A stretch of 64,000 nucleotides of DNA from Pseudomonas maioricensis (GTDB lineage: Bacteria; Pseudomonadota; Gammaproteobacteria; Pseudomonadales; Pseudomonadaceae): positions 1 through 64,000 of the forward strand of contig NZ_LOHG01000014.1 in the NCBI RefSeq assembly GCF_022790535.1, read 5' to 3'. Every line of letters begins with the position of its first letter. The stretch's first letter is position 1. The notes under the pieces were generated by a model. It was given only the letters and a program-made list of their open reading frames with translations. It had not been told where the DNA came from and searched no databases. A program made the position numbers and the translations under genes. Shown here one piece after another: positions 36,656-44,451 of this stretch.

Positions 36656-37995
36656 AGATGGCCGAAACGAGCGACCAGCAAGCACTGCAAAGCCTCAGCC
36701 AACTGCTGCAACTCGAACAACAGGCGCGCAGCGCGCTGACCGCTCAAGAGTTGGCATTTGTCATGGTCAACGACAGCCGACTGCTGCTCGACTATCGCCA
36801 GGCGCTGCTGTGGAACCACGACCGTGGCCGGCTCGATGCAATTTCGGGCCTGGCAGTGGTCGAGCAGGATGCACCCTTCATCCTGTGGCTGAGCGGCTTG
36901 TGCAAGCGCTGGCAACAACAGCCCCACGCCCGTCACCTTCATGCCATCAATACAGCTGAACTGGCTACCGATGACCTGCCACTTTGGGCCGAGCATTTTC
37001 CTTCGCAGTTGATCTGGATGCCATTGCTGCATGCCGACGGCAAGCTCCTCGGCGCACTGCTGCTGGCCAGAGAAACGCCTCTGCCTGACGGTCAAGAACC
37101 GCTGGCCACCTTGCTGCTCAACGCCTACGGCCACGCGTGGTCGGCGCTGCTGGGCAAGGCCGCCCGACGTAAACCCGGCCAGTCGCGCAAACGCTGGTGG
37201 CTGGCCGCGCTGTTTGCCAGCGCGGTATTACTGAGTCTGCCGGTGCGACAATCGGTGTTGGCGCCTGCCGAAATTGTCGCCCGCCACCCGAGTGTGATGC
37301 GTGCCCCGCTGCAAGGTGTGGTGGAAAAAATCCTGGTGCAACCCAACGAGCTGGTACAGGTCGGACAAGCATTGGTGCAACTCGACGCCAGAGAACTGCA
37401 AAGCAGGCTTGAGTCTTCACGCCAGGCCATGGCTATCGCCGACGCCGAATTTCGTCAGGCCCAACAGCAAGCCCTCAATGATGAGCGCAGCAAAGCGACT
37501 CTCGCCGTATTGCAGGGCCGCCGTGAACAGGCGCAGACCGAGGTTTACTACCTGCAGGAAAGCCTCAAGCGCATGAACATTCAATCCCCGCGAGCTGGCG
37601 TGGCGGTATTCGATGACCCAAGTGACTGGGTGGGCCGCCCAGTGTCATTGGGTGAACGCATTATGCTGGTAGCAGAACCGAGTGAGGCACAACTGGACAT
37701 CCAGTTACCCATCGCCGATGCCATCGACTTGCAGCCGGGCGCGCAAATCCTGATGTTCCTGAATACCGACCCGACGTCACCGCTGACCGCAAGCCTGCAG
37801 CGTCTGGCTTACCGTGCCAGCCCGACAGCAGACGGCAACATGGCTTATCGCTTGAAGGCTGAGTTCGCCGATGCAGATCCACGCATTCGGGTCGGTCTCA
37901 AAGGCACGGCGAAGCTCTACGGCGAAAGCACCAGCGTGCTGTATTACTTGCTGCGTCGCCCGCTGTCTGCACTGCGTATCTGGCTGGCATGGTGA
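36652..37995 (+). CDS. GAF-like/HlyD membrane adaptor fusion
   Basis: 447 residues. The first 175 are cytoplasmic and look like a GAF sensor (MVNDSRLLLDYRQALLW, IWMPLLHADGKLLGALLLA). One membrane helix lies near 182-200 (WWLAALFASAVLLSLPV). The periplasmic part is HlyD-like with APLQGVVEKILVQPNELVQ, a helical hairpin and NIQSPRAGVAVFDD. A cytoplasmic GAF-type domain on an adaptor is unusual and could gate secretion by a small ligand. It is coupled to the upstream adaptor by overlap. Confidence 0.82.
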   Translation: MKMAETSDQQALQSLSQLLQLEQQARSALTAQELAFVMVNDSRLLLDYRQALLWNHDRGRLDAISGLAVVEQDAPFILWLSGLCKRWQQQPHARHLHAINTAELATDDLPLWAEHFPSQLIWMPLLHADGKLLGALLLARETPLPDGQEPLATLLLNAYGHAWSALLGKAARRKPGQSRKRWWLAALFASAVLLSLPVRQSVLAPAEIVARHPSVMRAPLQGVVEKILVQPNELVQVGQALVQLDARELQSRLESSRQAMAIADAEFRQAQQQALNDERSKATLAVLQGRREQAQTEVYYLQESLKRMNIQSPRAGVAVFDDPSDWVGRPVSLGERIMLVAEPSEAQLDIQLPIADAIDLQPGAQILMFLNTDPTSPLTASLQRLAYRASPTADGNMAYRLKAEFADADPRIRVGLKGTAKLYGESTSVLYYLLRRPLSALRIWLAW

Positions 37996-38035
37996 GCACT
38001 GTACAGTCACGTGGTCACCTATTGGCACAGCGCCG

Positions 38036-40180
38036 ATGAACAGCGCCACGTTGCCAGGCATGGCCAATCCACCAGCATCGTTGCCCAGGCTGCGTGATGA
38101 ACTGTTGCTGCACGAAGGCCCGCGCAATCGTGATGGTTCGCCCACCTGGACGCTTGAAGATCCGGCACGAGGCCAGTTTTTTCGACTGGGCTGGGCGGAG
38201 GTGGAAATTCTCTCGCGTTGGCATCTGGGCGATTCAGCAGCCATTGTTAGCTCGATCAGTCAGGACAGCACGCTGGAGCTGGATAACGACGATCTTTCAG
38301 CGTTCAAGAACTTCCTGCAGACCAACCAGTTGCTCCAGGCCTGCGGCGCCGAAGACAACGCTCGCCTGCTACGTATCGCCGATGCCCAAAGCGTCGGCTG
38401 GGCCAGTTGGCTGCTGAAGAACTATCTGTTTGTGCGCATCCCGATGCTGCGCCCAGACCGTTTCCTCGGCAGAACCGGCCACTGGGTGGAGCCGTTCTAC
38501 AGCCGCACGTTTCTTTACCTGACACTGATTGCAGCAGGACTTGGTCTGTTTCTGGCGGCGCGGCAATGGGAAACCTTCATTCATACCTTCCTGCACTTCT
38601 TCACCCTTGAAGGTGCTGCACTGGCGGGCGCGACGCTGATTTTTTCCAAGGTGCTGCATGAACTCGGTCATGCCTATACCTGCAAGCGCTATGGCGGCAA
38701 GGTCGCCACTATGGGTGTCGCGCTGCTCGTGCTGTGGCCAGTGCTCTATACCGATACATCCGGCGCCTGGCGTCTCAAACAGCGTCGCCAACGCATGGCT
38801 ATTGGCGCGGCAGGAATGCTGGTGGAACTGGCACTCGCCGCATGGGCAACATTGCTGTGGAGCTTTTTGCCTGACGGGATGCTGCGCAGCGCCGCATTCA
38901 TGCTGGCCGCCACCACCTGGATTCTGACCCTGACAGTCAACCTGAGTCCGTTCATGCGTTTCGACGGCTATTTTCTGCTTTCCGATCTACTCGACGTACC
39001 CAACCTGCAAACCCGCGCATTCCGTCTGACCCGCTGGCGTTTGCGCGAATGGCTGTTCCGTTTCGGCGAAGAACGCCCCGAGCATTTCGAGCCCTGGCTG
39101 GAACGCACTCTTATTGGTTATTCACTGGGTACCTGGATCTATCGCTTCTTTCTGTTTCTGGGGATCGCACTACTGGTCTACCACTTCGCTTTCAAGCTGT
39201 TGGGCATCCTTCTGTTCGTCGTTGAAATCGTCTATTTCCTGCTGCGCCCCATCTTCAGTGAACTGCGCGAGTGGTTCTCTCGACGCAAGGACTACCGCAT
39301 GAACCGCAACTCACTGACCACATTGCTGGTCTGCCTGTCCCTGCTATTGCTGGCCTGCGTACCCTGGCGCGGAAGTATTCACGCTCCGGCATTGCTGCGT
39401 ACACAGCAACAGGCGGGGCTTTACGTTCCGGTCGGGGCACAATTGCAACGTATCCTGATAAAGCCCGGCGCAAAGGTTGAGGCGGGTCAGCCGTTGTTCG
39501 AGCTGGACGCCCCCCACCTGAAGCAGGAGCTGGCAATCCTGGACCGGCAGATCGTCACGTTGCAATGGCAGAGCAGCTTTCAGCAGTTCAATCCGCAAGC
39601 GGCAGCCAACCTGATGGTGATCCGCCAGGAGCTACTCGCCGCCCTTGAGCGTCAGGTTGTACTGCGCCAACAATCGAGCTATTTGACGGTTCGCGCGCCC
39701 TTCAACGGGGTCATGGCCGATATTGCCGATCCCTTGGAACAAGGTGAATGGCTACCCGCAGGAGAATGGCTTGGTACCCTGACCGGAAGCGACTCAGGGG
39801 TCGTGGAAGCATTTGTGGAAGAGCATGACCTAGCGCGCCTGGAACCAGGCAGCAGCGCTCGCTTCTACCCCGAGGTATTCTCCAGATCACCCGTGGAACT
39901 GAAGCTGGACAATGTCGAGCACACCGCCGTGCGTCGCCTCTCATCAACGCCAGAGCTGGCGTCTACTTATGCAGGTGGTCTGGCGGCAACCCTGGACAGC
40001 GAACGCATTCCGCAGCCCGAGCAGGCCATCTATCGAGCCTTGCTCACGCCCTCTCAAGCTTCAGCCACACCAAGAATGGGACTGCGCGGAACAGTGGTCA
40101 TTGAGGCTCAGGCGCAGAGCCTGGCCATGCGTGTCTGGCGCAGCGCGATGACCGTGTTAATTCGCGAATCCTCGTTCTGA
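38036..40180 (+). CDS. M50-type membrane metalloprotease fused to HlyD-like domain
   Basis: 714 residues from ATG 38036, 40 nt after the previous stop. N-terminal cytoplasmic region of about 140 residues (possibly PqqD-like: DPARGQFFRLGWAEVEILS). Then comes a multi-pass site-2-protease-like core with zinc motif H208-E-L-G-H212 (VLHELGHAYTCKRYGG) and SPFMRFDGYF, whose Asp310 would be the third ligand. The C-terminal third is a barrel-sandwich adaptor (VGAQLQRILIKPGAKVEAGQ). It takes the place an ABC exporter holds in type I secretion operons. It may process or translocate the LEPR-motif protein. That role is inferred. Confidence 0.85.
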   Translation: MNSATLPGMANPPASLPRLRDELLLHEGPRNRDGSPTWTLEDPARGQFFRLGWAEVEILSRWHLGDSAAIVSSISQDSTLELDNDDLSAFKNFLQTNQLLQACGAEDNARLLRIADAQSVGWASWLLKNYLFVRIPMLRPDRFLGRTGHWVEPFYSRTFLYLTLIAAGLGLFLAARQWETFIHTFLHFFTLEGAALAGATLIFSKVLHELGHAYTCKRYGGKVATMGVALLVLWPVLYTDTSGAWRLKQRRQRMAIGAAGMLVELALAAWATLLWSFLPDGMLRSAAFMLAATTWILTLTVNLSPFMRFDGYFLLSDLLDVPNLQTRAFRLTRWRLREWLFRFGEERPEHFEPWLERTLIGYSLGTWIYRFFLFLGIALLVYHFAFKLLGILLFVVEIVYFLLRPIFSELREWFSRRKDYRMNRNSLTTLLVCLSLLLLACVPWRGSIHAPALLRTQQQAGLYVPVGAQLQRILIKPGAKVEAGQPLFELDAPHLKQELAILDRQIVTLQWQSSFQQFNPQAAANLMVIRQELLAALERQVVLRQQSSYLTVRAPFNGVMADIADPLEQGEWLPAGEWLGTLTGSDSGVVEAFVEEHDLARLEPGSSARFYPEVFSRSPVELKLDNVEHTAVRRLSSTPELASTYAGGLAATLDSERIPQPEQAIYRALLTPSQASATPRMGLRGTVVIEAQAQSLAMRVWRSAMTVLIRESSF

Positions 40181-40184
40181 ACGG

Positions 40185-40238
40185 TTAAGCATTCTTAATG
40201 CTCCGCTCGTTGCCCCGCTTACATGTCATGGCCATCAT
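40185..40238 (+). promoter_or_regulatory. Heme oxygenase promoter with palindromic operator
   Basis: TTAAGCATTCTTAATG at 40185-40200, only 5 nt after the M50 gene stop. TTGCCC follows at 40210-40215 (9-nt gap) and a CATCAT at 40233-40238 after 17 nt. Unlike the other three, its spacer has no Fur-like sequence. Confidence 0.7.
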
Positions 40239-40275
40239 TTGGTAACTTGTCGCAGCACACACAGGACCCTCGCCA

Positions 40276-40863
40276 ATGCTCGCCAACGCCCAACAGACAC
40301 CAGAACTTCCGCTGAGCAAACGCCTGAAAGCAGGAAGCACCCGCGACCATGACAGCGTCGACACGCTGGTCATGCAATCACGCCCGTTCGAAGACAATCA
40401 ACGCTACGGTTGCTTCTTGCGCCTTCAGCATCGCTTTCATGGTGCCATTCATGACCTGTACGGCGATGCAGATCTGAATCAGTTGCTGCCCGGTCTTAGG
40501 GATCTGCCTCGTTTTGACGCCGTGTGCGCCGATATGAAAGACCTCGGCCTGTCGGTTCCTGCAGCCCCGACCACAGTGAAACCGCATTCCATGCACGCTG
40601 CAATCGGCTGGCTGTACTGTGCGGAGGGCTCGAATCTGGGTGCAGCGTTTCTCTTCAAGGAAACCCAGCAGATGGGTTTCAACGCTGAACACGGTGCGCG
40701 CCACCTTGCCGCCCACCCCGACGGCCGTGCGCTGCACTGGCGTCAGTTCGTGACATTGCTGGATGGTTTGAACCTGGACGAAGCGCAAAAAGCCGAAGCG
40801 ATTCAGGGCGCCATTGACGCTTTCGATTTCTATCGCAGTGCCCTGCGTGAGTGCTTTCACTGA
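40276..40863 (+). CDS. hemO: HemO/PigA-type heme oxygenase
   Basis: 195 residues. It resembles P. aeruginosa PigA along its length: proximal-His region RDHDSVDTLV, the distal-helix stretch GWLYCAEGSNLGAAFLFKE and HGARHLAAHPDGRALHWRQF. Such enzymes open heme to biliverdin, CO and iron in the cytoplasm, usually under Fur control. Here the gene lies alone behind the secretion genes and carries the island's palindromic operator. No heme receptor, heme importer or phytochrome gene is adjacent. Confidence 0.9.
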   Translation: MLANAQQTPELPLSKRLKAGSTRDHDSVDTLVMQSRPFEDNQRYGCFLRLQHRFHGAIHDLYGDADLNQLLPGLRDLPRFDAVCADMKDLGLSVPAAPTTVKPHSMHAAIGWLYCAEGSNLGAAFLFKETQQMGFNAEHGARHLAAHPDGRALHWRQFVTLLDGLNLDEAQKAEAIQGAIDAFDFYRSALRECFH

Positions 40864-40948
40864 GTGAGCGCTCGCCCGGCCCCCGCCCTCTTTGATAACG
40901 CGCTGTCGCTGGCAAGCACCGGACTCTGTAGGAGCTCACCGAGGTTAC

Positions 40949-40995
40949 GAGGCCAGCGATGGCGGTTTGTCTGACATACCGCTATCACTGGCCTC
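40949..40995. repeat. REP-like inverted repeat
   Basis: Arms 40949-40966 (GAGGCCAGCGATGGCGGT) and 40978-40995 pair with two mismatches around 11 nt. Same family as the repeat at 1-47. It lies between the convergent heme oxygenase and DUF2269 genes. Confidence 0.75.
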
Positions 40996-41025
40996 TTCAG
41001 CTCGATGGCCTCCGACGGACCAGGG

Positions 41026-41508
41026 TCAATTTAACCACTGCCATGGCGTCATCTTTGTCACCATCATCAGCACGATGACAAACATCCCCGCGAAACCGCA
41101 GATCCCCATCCAGAACCATTTGCGATAGGCGCTGTGATATCGCTCATCCAGCGACAAACCTTGCTCAGCAGCGCTGAACGCCAACCTGTGCAAGCGCTTT
41201 TGCAGCACCAGCACAGGCAGCCAGAGCGCGCCCACCGTGAAGAAGATCAGCAACGAGGTCAGCAGCCATGGCGACGTCAAAGGCAGCCCGGCAAGCCTGA
41301 CCAGCGCATAGCCTGTGGCGACTTGCAGAAAACCTGCCGGGGTCGTGATCCAGGTATCGAAACGTACAACCATTGCGCAGACGGGCGCAATGACCTGCGG
41401 ATTTCGCGTGCGGTTGGCGGCAATCAGATAAAGGAAAGAACCCATGCCGAATCCGAACAGGAAAATCGCGGCGATAACATGCAAATACTTCAGCCCCAAA
41501 TAGAGCAT
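41026..41508 (-). CDS. DUF2269 integral membrane protein
   Basis: 160 residues with four hydrophobic segments. LGLKYLHVIAAIFLFGFGMG at the N-terminus, with its membrane His, and the FDTWITTPAGFLQ segment are typical of DUF2269 proteins. No established function. It starts 3 nt after the stop of the saccharopine-dehydrogenase-like gene, so the two form an operon. Confidence 0.82.
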   Translation of the reverse strand: MLYLGLKYLHVIAAIFLFGFGMGSFLYLIAANRTRNPQVIAPVCAMVVRFDTWITTPAGFLQVATGYALVRLAGLPLTSPWLLTSLLIFFTVGALWLPVLVLQKRLHRLAFSAAEQGLSLDERYHSAYRKWFWMGICGFAGMFVIVLMMVTKMTPWQWLN

Positions 41509-41511
41509 CAG

Positions 41512-42639
41512 TCAGCCCTGCTCACCGGAGAAGCACACCGACAGCCGAACATTCTGCGGATCACCAATGGCGGTCAGATACTCATCAACGCTAACTTCCC
41601 CTACACACGGCCGTGCGCCAGGCTCGGGACGGTAATCCTGTGCGGCCTTCGCAATCAGTGCGACAGCAGCGCAACTGGGAATTTCCGGACCTTTGTCGCG
41701 GTAGGCGGTGAGCTGAACGTTCATCGTTAGCGGCTTACCCTCCACACCGATGCCCTGGACATCGATGTACATCGCGCTGCGGCCGTCACCGAAGCGCTCG
41801 AACAAAGTGCCCCAGCGATGCAGCCGTGCGGCCCAGCCAAGACGGTCCTTAACCACTCCGGCGCGCAGTGTGGCCGCCAGAAGATAATTGGCCACGCCCC
41901 CAAGCTTGAGCCCTGACCCTGCTTTGAAACTGAGCGTGTGCGCACCATAACGACTGCCAAATATGTCGATATCCGGAACGTCGACATTAGCCAGAACCCG
42001 ACGCCCCAGGTGCGGCATGTTGCGTAGCGTCAGGTCCTGCCAACCGGAGACCTCATGGACCTGGCCATTCCTGAGCTGCTTGATCGGCTTGCCAGCGTAG
42101 GCAAGCACTCCTTCGACAGTCGACAAACCTGGCATTTTTGCGGAGGAGGATATGCCATGCTCGATAGCATCAATGCGACTGAAGCGATGACGGTACTGGT
42201 CAATAATGGCTGACGAAAGCGTGGGAACCGAACTGCATCCGCTCAAAATCGTAACGTTCGCTTGCCTCGCAGCAGCGTCGAGAATGCCAATGCCGTTGAC
42301 GAAGGTGCGGCAGTCGGCCAGATCGCAGTAGTGCACTCCGGCCTCTATGCACGCTTGAGCAACCGCATAGGACTGGCCCTGAAAAGGCCCACCGGTATGG
42401 ATCACCCACTGAATATCCAGCGTGCGCAACACCGAACCGAAAGTGGCTCCCATGGCATCACCGCACCAACTCTCGCAAACAATGGCCGATTCACACTGAA
42501 GTTCGTCAACTTTGTTGGCCAGCTTATCGGCATTGCGGCCGGCGACGACGAGGTCCACGCCTGACATGGAGATCAAGTGACGGCAGACAATGCTGCCAAA
42601 ATTCCCGTATCCGCCGACAACCATGACTCTGAGCGACAT
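41512..42639 (-). CDS. Saccharopine-dehydrogenase-like NAD(P)-binding protein
   Basis: 375 residues. ATG 42639 is chosen because the Rossmann motif MVVGGYGNFGSIVCRHL follows at once and the upstream 41 codons are not family-like. The N-terminal NAD(P)-binding domain (residues 4-130) with VVAGRNADKL is followed by a catalytic-like domain. The substrate is unknown: members include saccharopine reductases and many uncharacterised enzymes. It is paired with the DUF2269 membrane protein next to tRNA-Lys. Confidence 0.8.
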   Translation of the reverse strand: MSLRVMVVGGYGNFGSIVCRHLISMSGVDLVVAGRNADKLANKVDELQCESAIVCESWCGDAMGATFGSVLRTLDIQWVIHTGGPFQGQSYAVAQACIEAGVHYCDLADCRTFVNGIGILDAAARQANVTILSGCSSVPTLSSAIIDQYRHRFSRIDAIEHGISSSAKMPGLSTVEGVLAYAGKPIKQLRNGQVHEVSGWQDLTLRNMPHLGRRVLANVDVPDIDIFGSRYGAHTLSFKAGSGLKLGGVANYLLAATLRAGVVKDRLGWAARLHRWGTLFERFGDGRSAMYIDVQGIGVEGKPLTMNVQLTAYRDKGPEIPSCAAVALIAKAAQDYRPEPGARPCVGEVSVDEYLTAIGDPQNVRLSVCFSGEQG

Positions 42640-42738
42640 TTGAGCTTCCCTGTTTTCAATGCTGCATAGGCCAGTACGATTTTGCTCGACTGATATCTGA
42701 CAGGTCCATCGTGTCAGGATCAGAGCTTTCTTACAGGC

Positions 42739-42786
42739 AAAAAAAAACCCGAAAATCCTCACTTTCGTGGGCCTTTCGGATTTTTA
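42739..42786 (-). terminator. tRNA-Lys terminator
   Basis: On the minus strand an A-rich/GGATTTTC hairpin with loop GGCCCACGAAAGTGA ends in a run of at least eight T. It lies 14 nt beyond the tRNA 3' end. A sister hairpin is present at 1209-1254. Confidence 0.85.
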
Positions 42787-42799
42787 AAACTGCAAAAAA

Positions 42800-42875
42800 T
42801 GGTGGGTCGTGTGGGATTCGAACCTACGACCAATTGGTTAAAAGCCAACTGCTCTACCAACTGAGCTAACGACCC
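42800..42875 (-). tRNA. tRNA-Lys(UUU)
   Basis: 76 nt including encoded CCA. Acceptor GGGTCGT pairs with ACGACCC, the D arm is TAGCTCAGTTGGTAGAGC, the anticodon loop is CTTTTAA (anticodon UUU) and the T loop is GTTCGAATC. In P. aeruginosa the tRNA-Lys beside queC is a known integration site for genomic islands (PAPI-1/pKLC102 type). Confidence 0.98.
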
Positions 42876-42938
42876 TCTGTTGCGTGGCGCGTATATTACT
42901 GATTTATATGAGTAATTCAACACCTAATTTCAATTATT

Positions 42939-43613
42939 TTAAAAATATCGTGTTGGGTCACTGATTCCGGCGACTGCGAAGCCTTCTGCGCGCAGGCGGC
43001 AGCTGTCGCATTTGCGGCATGCACGGCCTTGATCATCAGCTTGATAGCAGGAAACCGTCAGGCCGTAATCAACGCCCAAACGCACCCCGGCCTTGACGAT
43101 ATCGGCCTTGCTCAGATTCTGCAGCGGCGCCTGAATAGTGAAGCCCTGGCCTTCTACACCTGCTTTGGTAGCGAGGTTGGCCATGCGCTCGAATGATTCG
43201 ATGAACTCAGGTCGGCAGTCCGGATAGCCGGAGTAATCCACCGCGTTGACGCCGATGAAAATGTCGCGTGCGCCGAGCACTTCTGCCCAGCCCAGCGCGA
43301 GGGACAGAAAGACAGTGTTGCGCGCCGGCACATAAGTGACCGGAATGCCTTCACCGGGAGTTTCAGGAACAGCGATGGAATCATCGGTCAGCGCCGAGCC
43401 ACCGATACCATTAAGATTCAGGCCAATGACCTTGTGTTCGGCCACACCCAGATCGCGAGCAACGCGCGCTGCTGCGTCCAGCTCGGCGCGATGACGCTGG
43501 CCGTAATCGAAACTCATGGCGTAGCAGGTGTAGCCCTGCTCACGTGCCATCGCAACGACAGTGGCCGAGTCGAGGCCGCCGGACAGGAGAATTACCGCTC
43601 TTTTTTCAGTCAT
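42939..43613 (-). CDS. queC: 7-cyano-7-deazaguanine synthase QueC
   Basis: 224 residues. Makes preQ0 from 7-carboxy-7-deazaguanine with ATP and ammonia, for queuosine in tRNA. PP-loop SGGLDSATV at the N-terminus; zinc cysteines in SCYQADDQGRACRKCDSC near the C-terminus. ATG 43613 (MTEKRAVILL) gives the family length; ATG 43628 would add five residues. It lies 16 nt after queE, in the same operon. Confidence 0.95.
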   Translation of the reverse strand: MTEKRAVILLSGGLDSATVVAMAREQGYTCYAMSFDYGQRHRAELDAAARVARDLGVAEHKVIGLNLNGIGGSALTDDSIAVPETPGEGIPVTYVPARNTVFLSLALGWAEVLGARDIFIGVNAVDYSGYPDCRPEFIESFERMANLATKAGVEGQGFTIQAPLQNLSKADIVKAGVRLGVDYGLTVSCYQADDQGRACRKCDSCRLRAEGFAVAGISDPTRYF

Positions 43614-43629
43614 GGTTGCTTCACTCATC

Positions 43630-44277
43630 TCAGCGCCCCGGCTCATCGTTCCAGAGAAATTTATGCAGCTGCATTTGCAGGCGTACAGGCAGGTTGTCGG
43701 CGACGATCCAGTCCGCCAGGTCTCGGGCATTCAGTTGGTGGTGGCTAGGCGAAAACAACACCTCACCGGCACGACGCTCCAGACCGTACTGAATGAGCTT
43801 GGAGACCGCCCAGTCGTAGTCTTCGCGGGAGCAAAGCACAAACTTGACCTGATCGTTAGGCGTCAACAGCTCGATATTCTCGTAGCGGTTGCGGGTGACT
43901 TCCATGGAACCTGGCGTTTTCAGGTCCACAACGCGGCTGACGCGCGGATCGACCGCCGAAATATCCAGCGCACCGCTGGTCTCCAGCGACACCTCATAGC
44001 CCGCATCACAGAGACGCTTGAGCAACGGGATGGCATTGGGCTGAGCCAGCGGCTCGCCGCCAGTCACACAGACGTAGCGCGGGCGATAATCAGCCACTTG
44101 GCCGAGGATGTCGTCCAGGGTCTGAATCGTGCCGCCAGTGAACGCGTAGGCGCTGTCGCAATACTGGCAACGAAGCGGACAGCCCGTCAACCGGACAAAA
44201 ACAGTGGGCAAGCCCGCTGTGCGAGTCTCACCCTGCAACGAGTAAAAGACTTCGGTGATGCGTAACGTTTCTTGCAT
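43630..44277 (-). CDS. queE: 7-carboxy-7-deazaguanine synthase QueE
   Basis: 215 residues, radical-SAM enzyme forming 7-carboxy-7-deazaguanine from carboxytetrahydropterin. Cluster cysteines 33, 37 and 40 lie in TGCPLRCQYCDSAY, and FYSLQGET precedes them. A second in-frame ATG at 44286 adds MAH; 44277 matches the usual start. Upstream partner of queC. Confidence 0.95.
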   Translation of the reverse strand: MQETLRITEVFYSLQGETRTAGLPTVFVRLTGCPLRCQYCDSAYAFTGGTIQTLDDILGQVADYRPRYVCVTGGEPLAQPNAIPLLKRLCDAGYEVSLETSGALDISAVDPRVSRVVDLKTPGSMEVTRNRYENIELLTPNDQVKFVLCSREDYDWAVSKLIQYGLERRAGEVLFSPSHHQLNARDLADWIVADNLPVRLQMQLHKFLWNDEPGR

Positions 44278-44404
44278 ATGGGCCACGGGCGTAACAGCTA
44301 AACAGGCCGTCCGCCTCCGTCAGGCACTTCAAAGCACCCTGCAATCGCAGAATCCAGAGAAGCGTATTTAAAAGTACCGAAAAATCGGGTGCCGAATTCT
44401 AACG

Positions 44405-44432
44405 AAAAAAGCCGCGACAAGCGCGGCTTTCT
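44405..44432 (-). terminator. Terminator after cpoB
   Basis: Minus-strand hairpin AAAGCCGCG/CGCGGC with a 5-nt loop followed by six T. It closes the tol-pal-cpoB transcript, 20 nt after the cpoB stop. Confidence 0.9.
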
Positions 44433-44451
44433 TGAATTTCGGGTCAGAACC

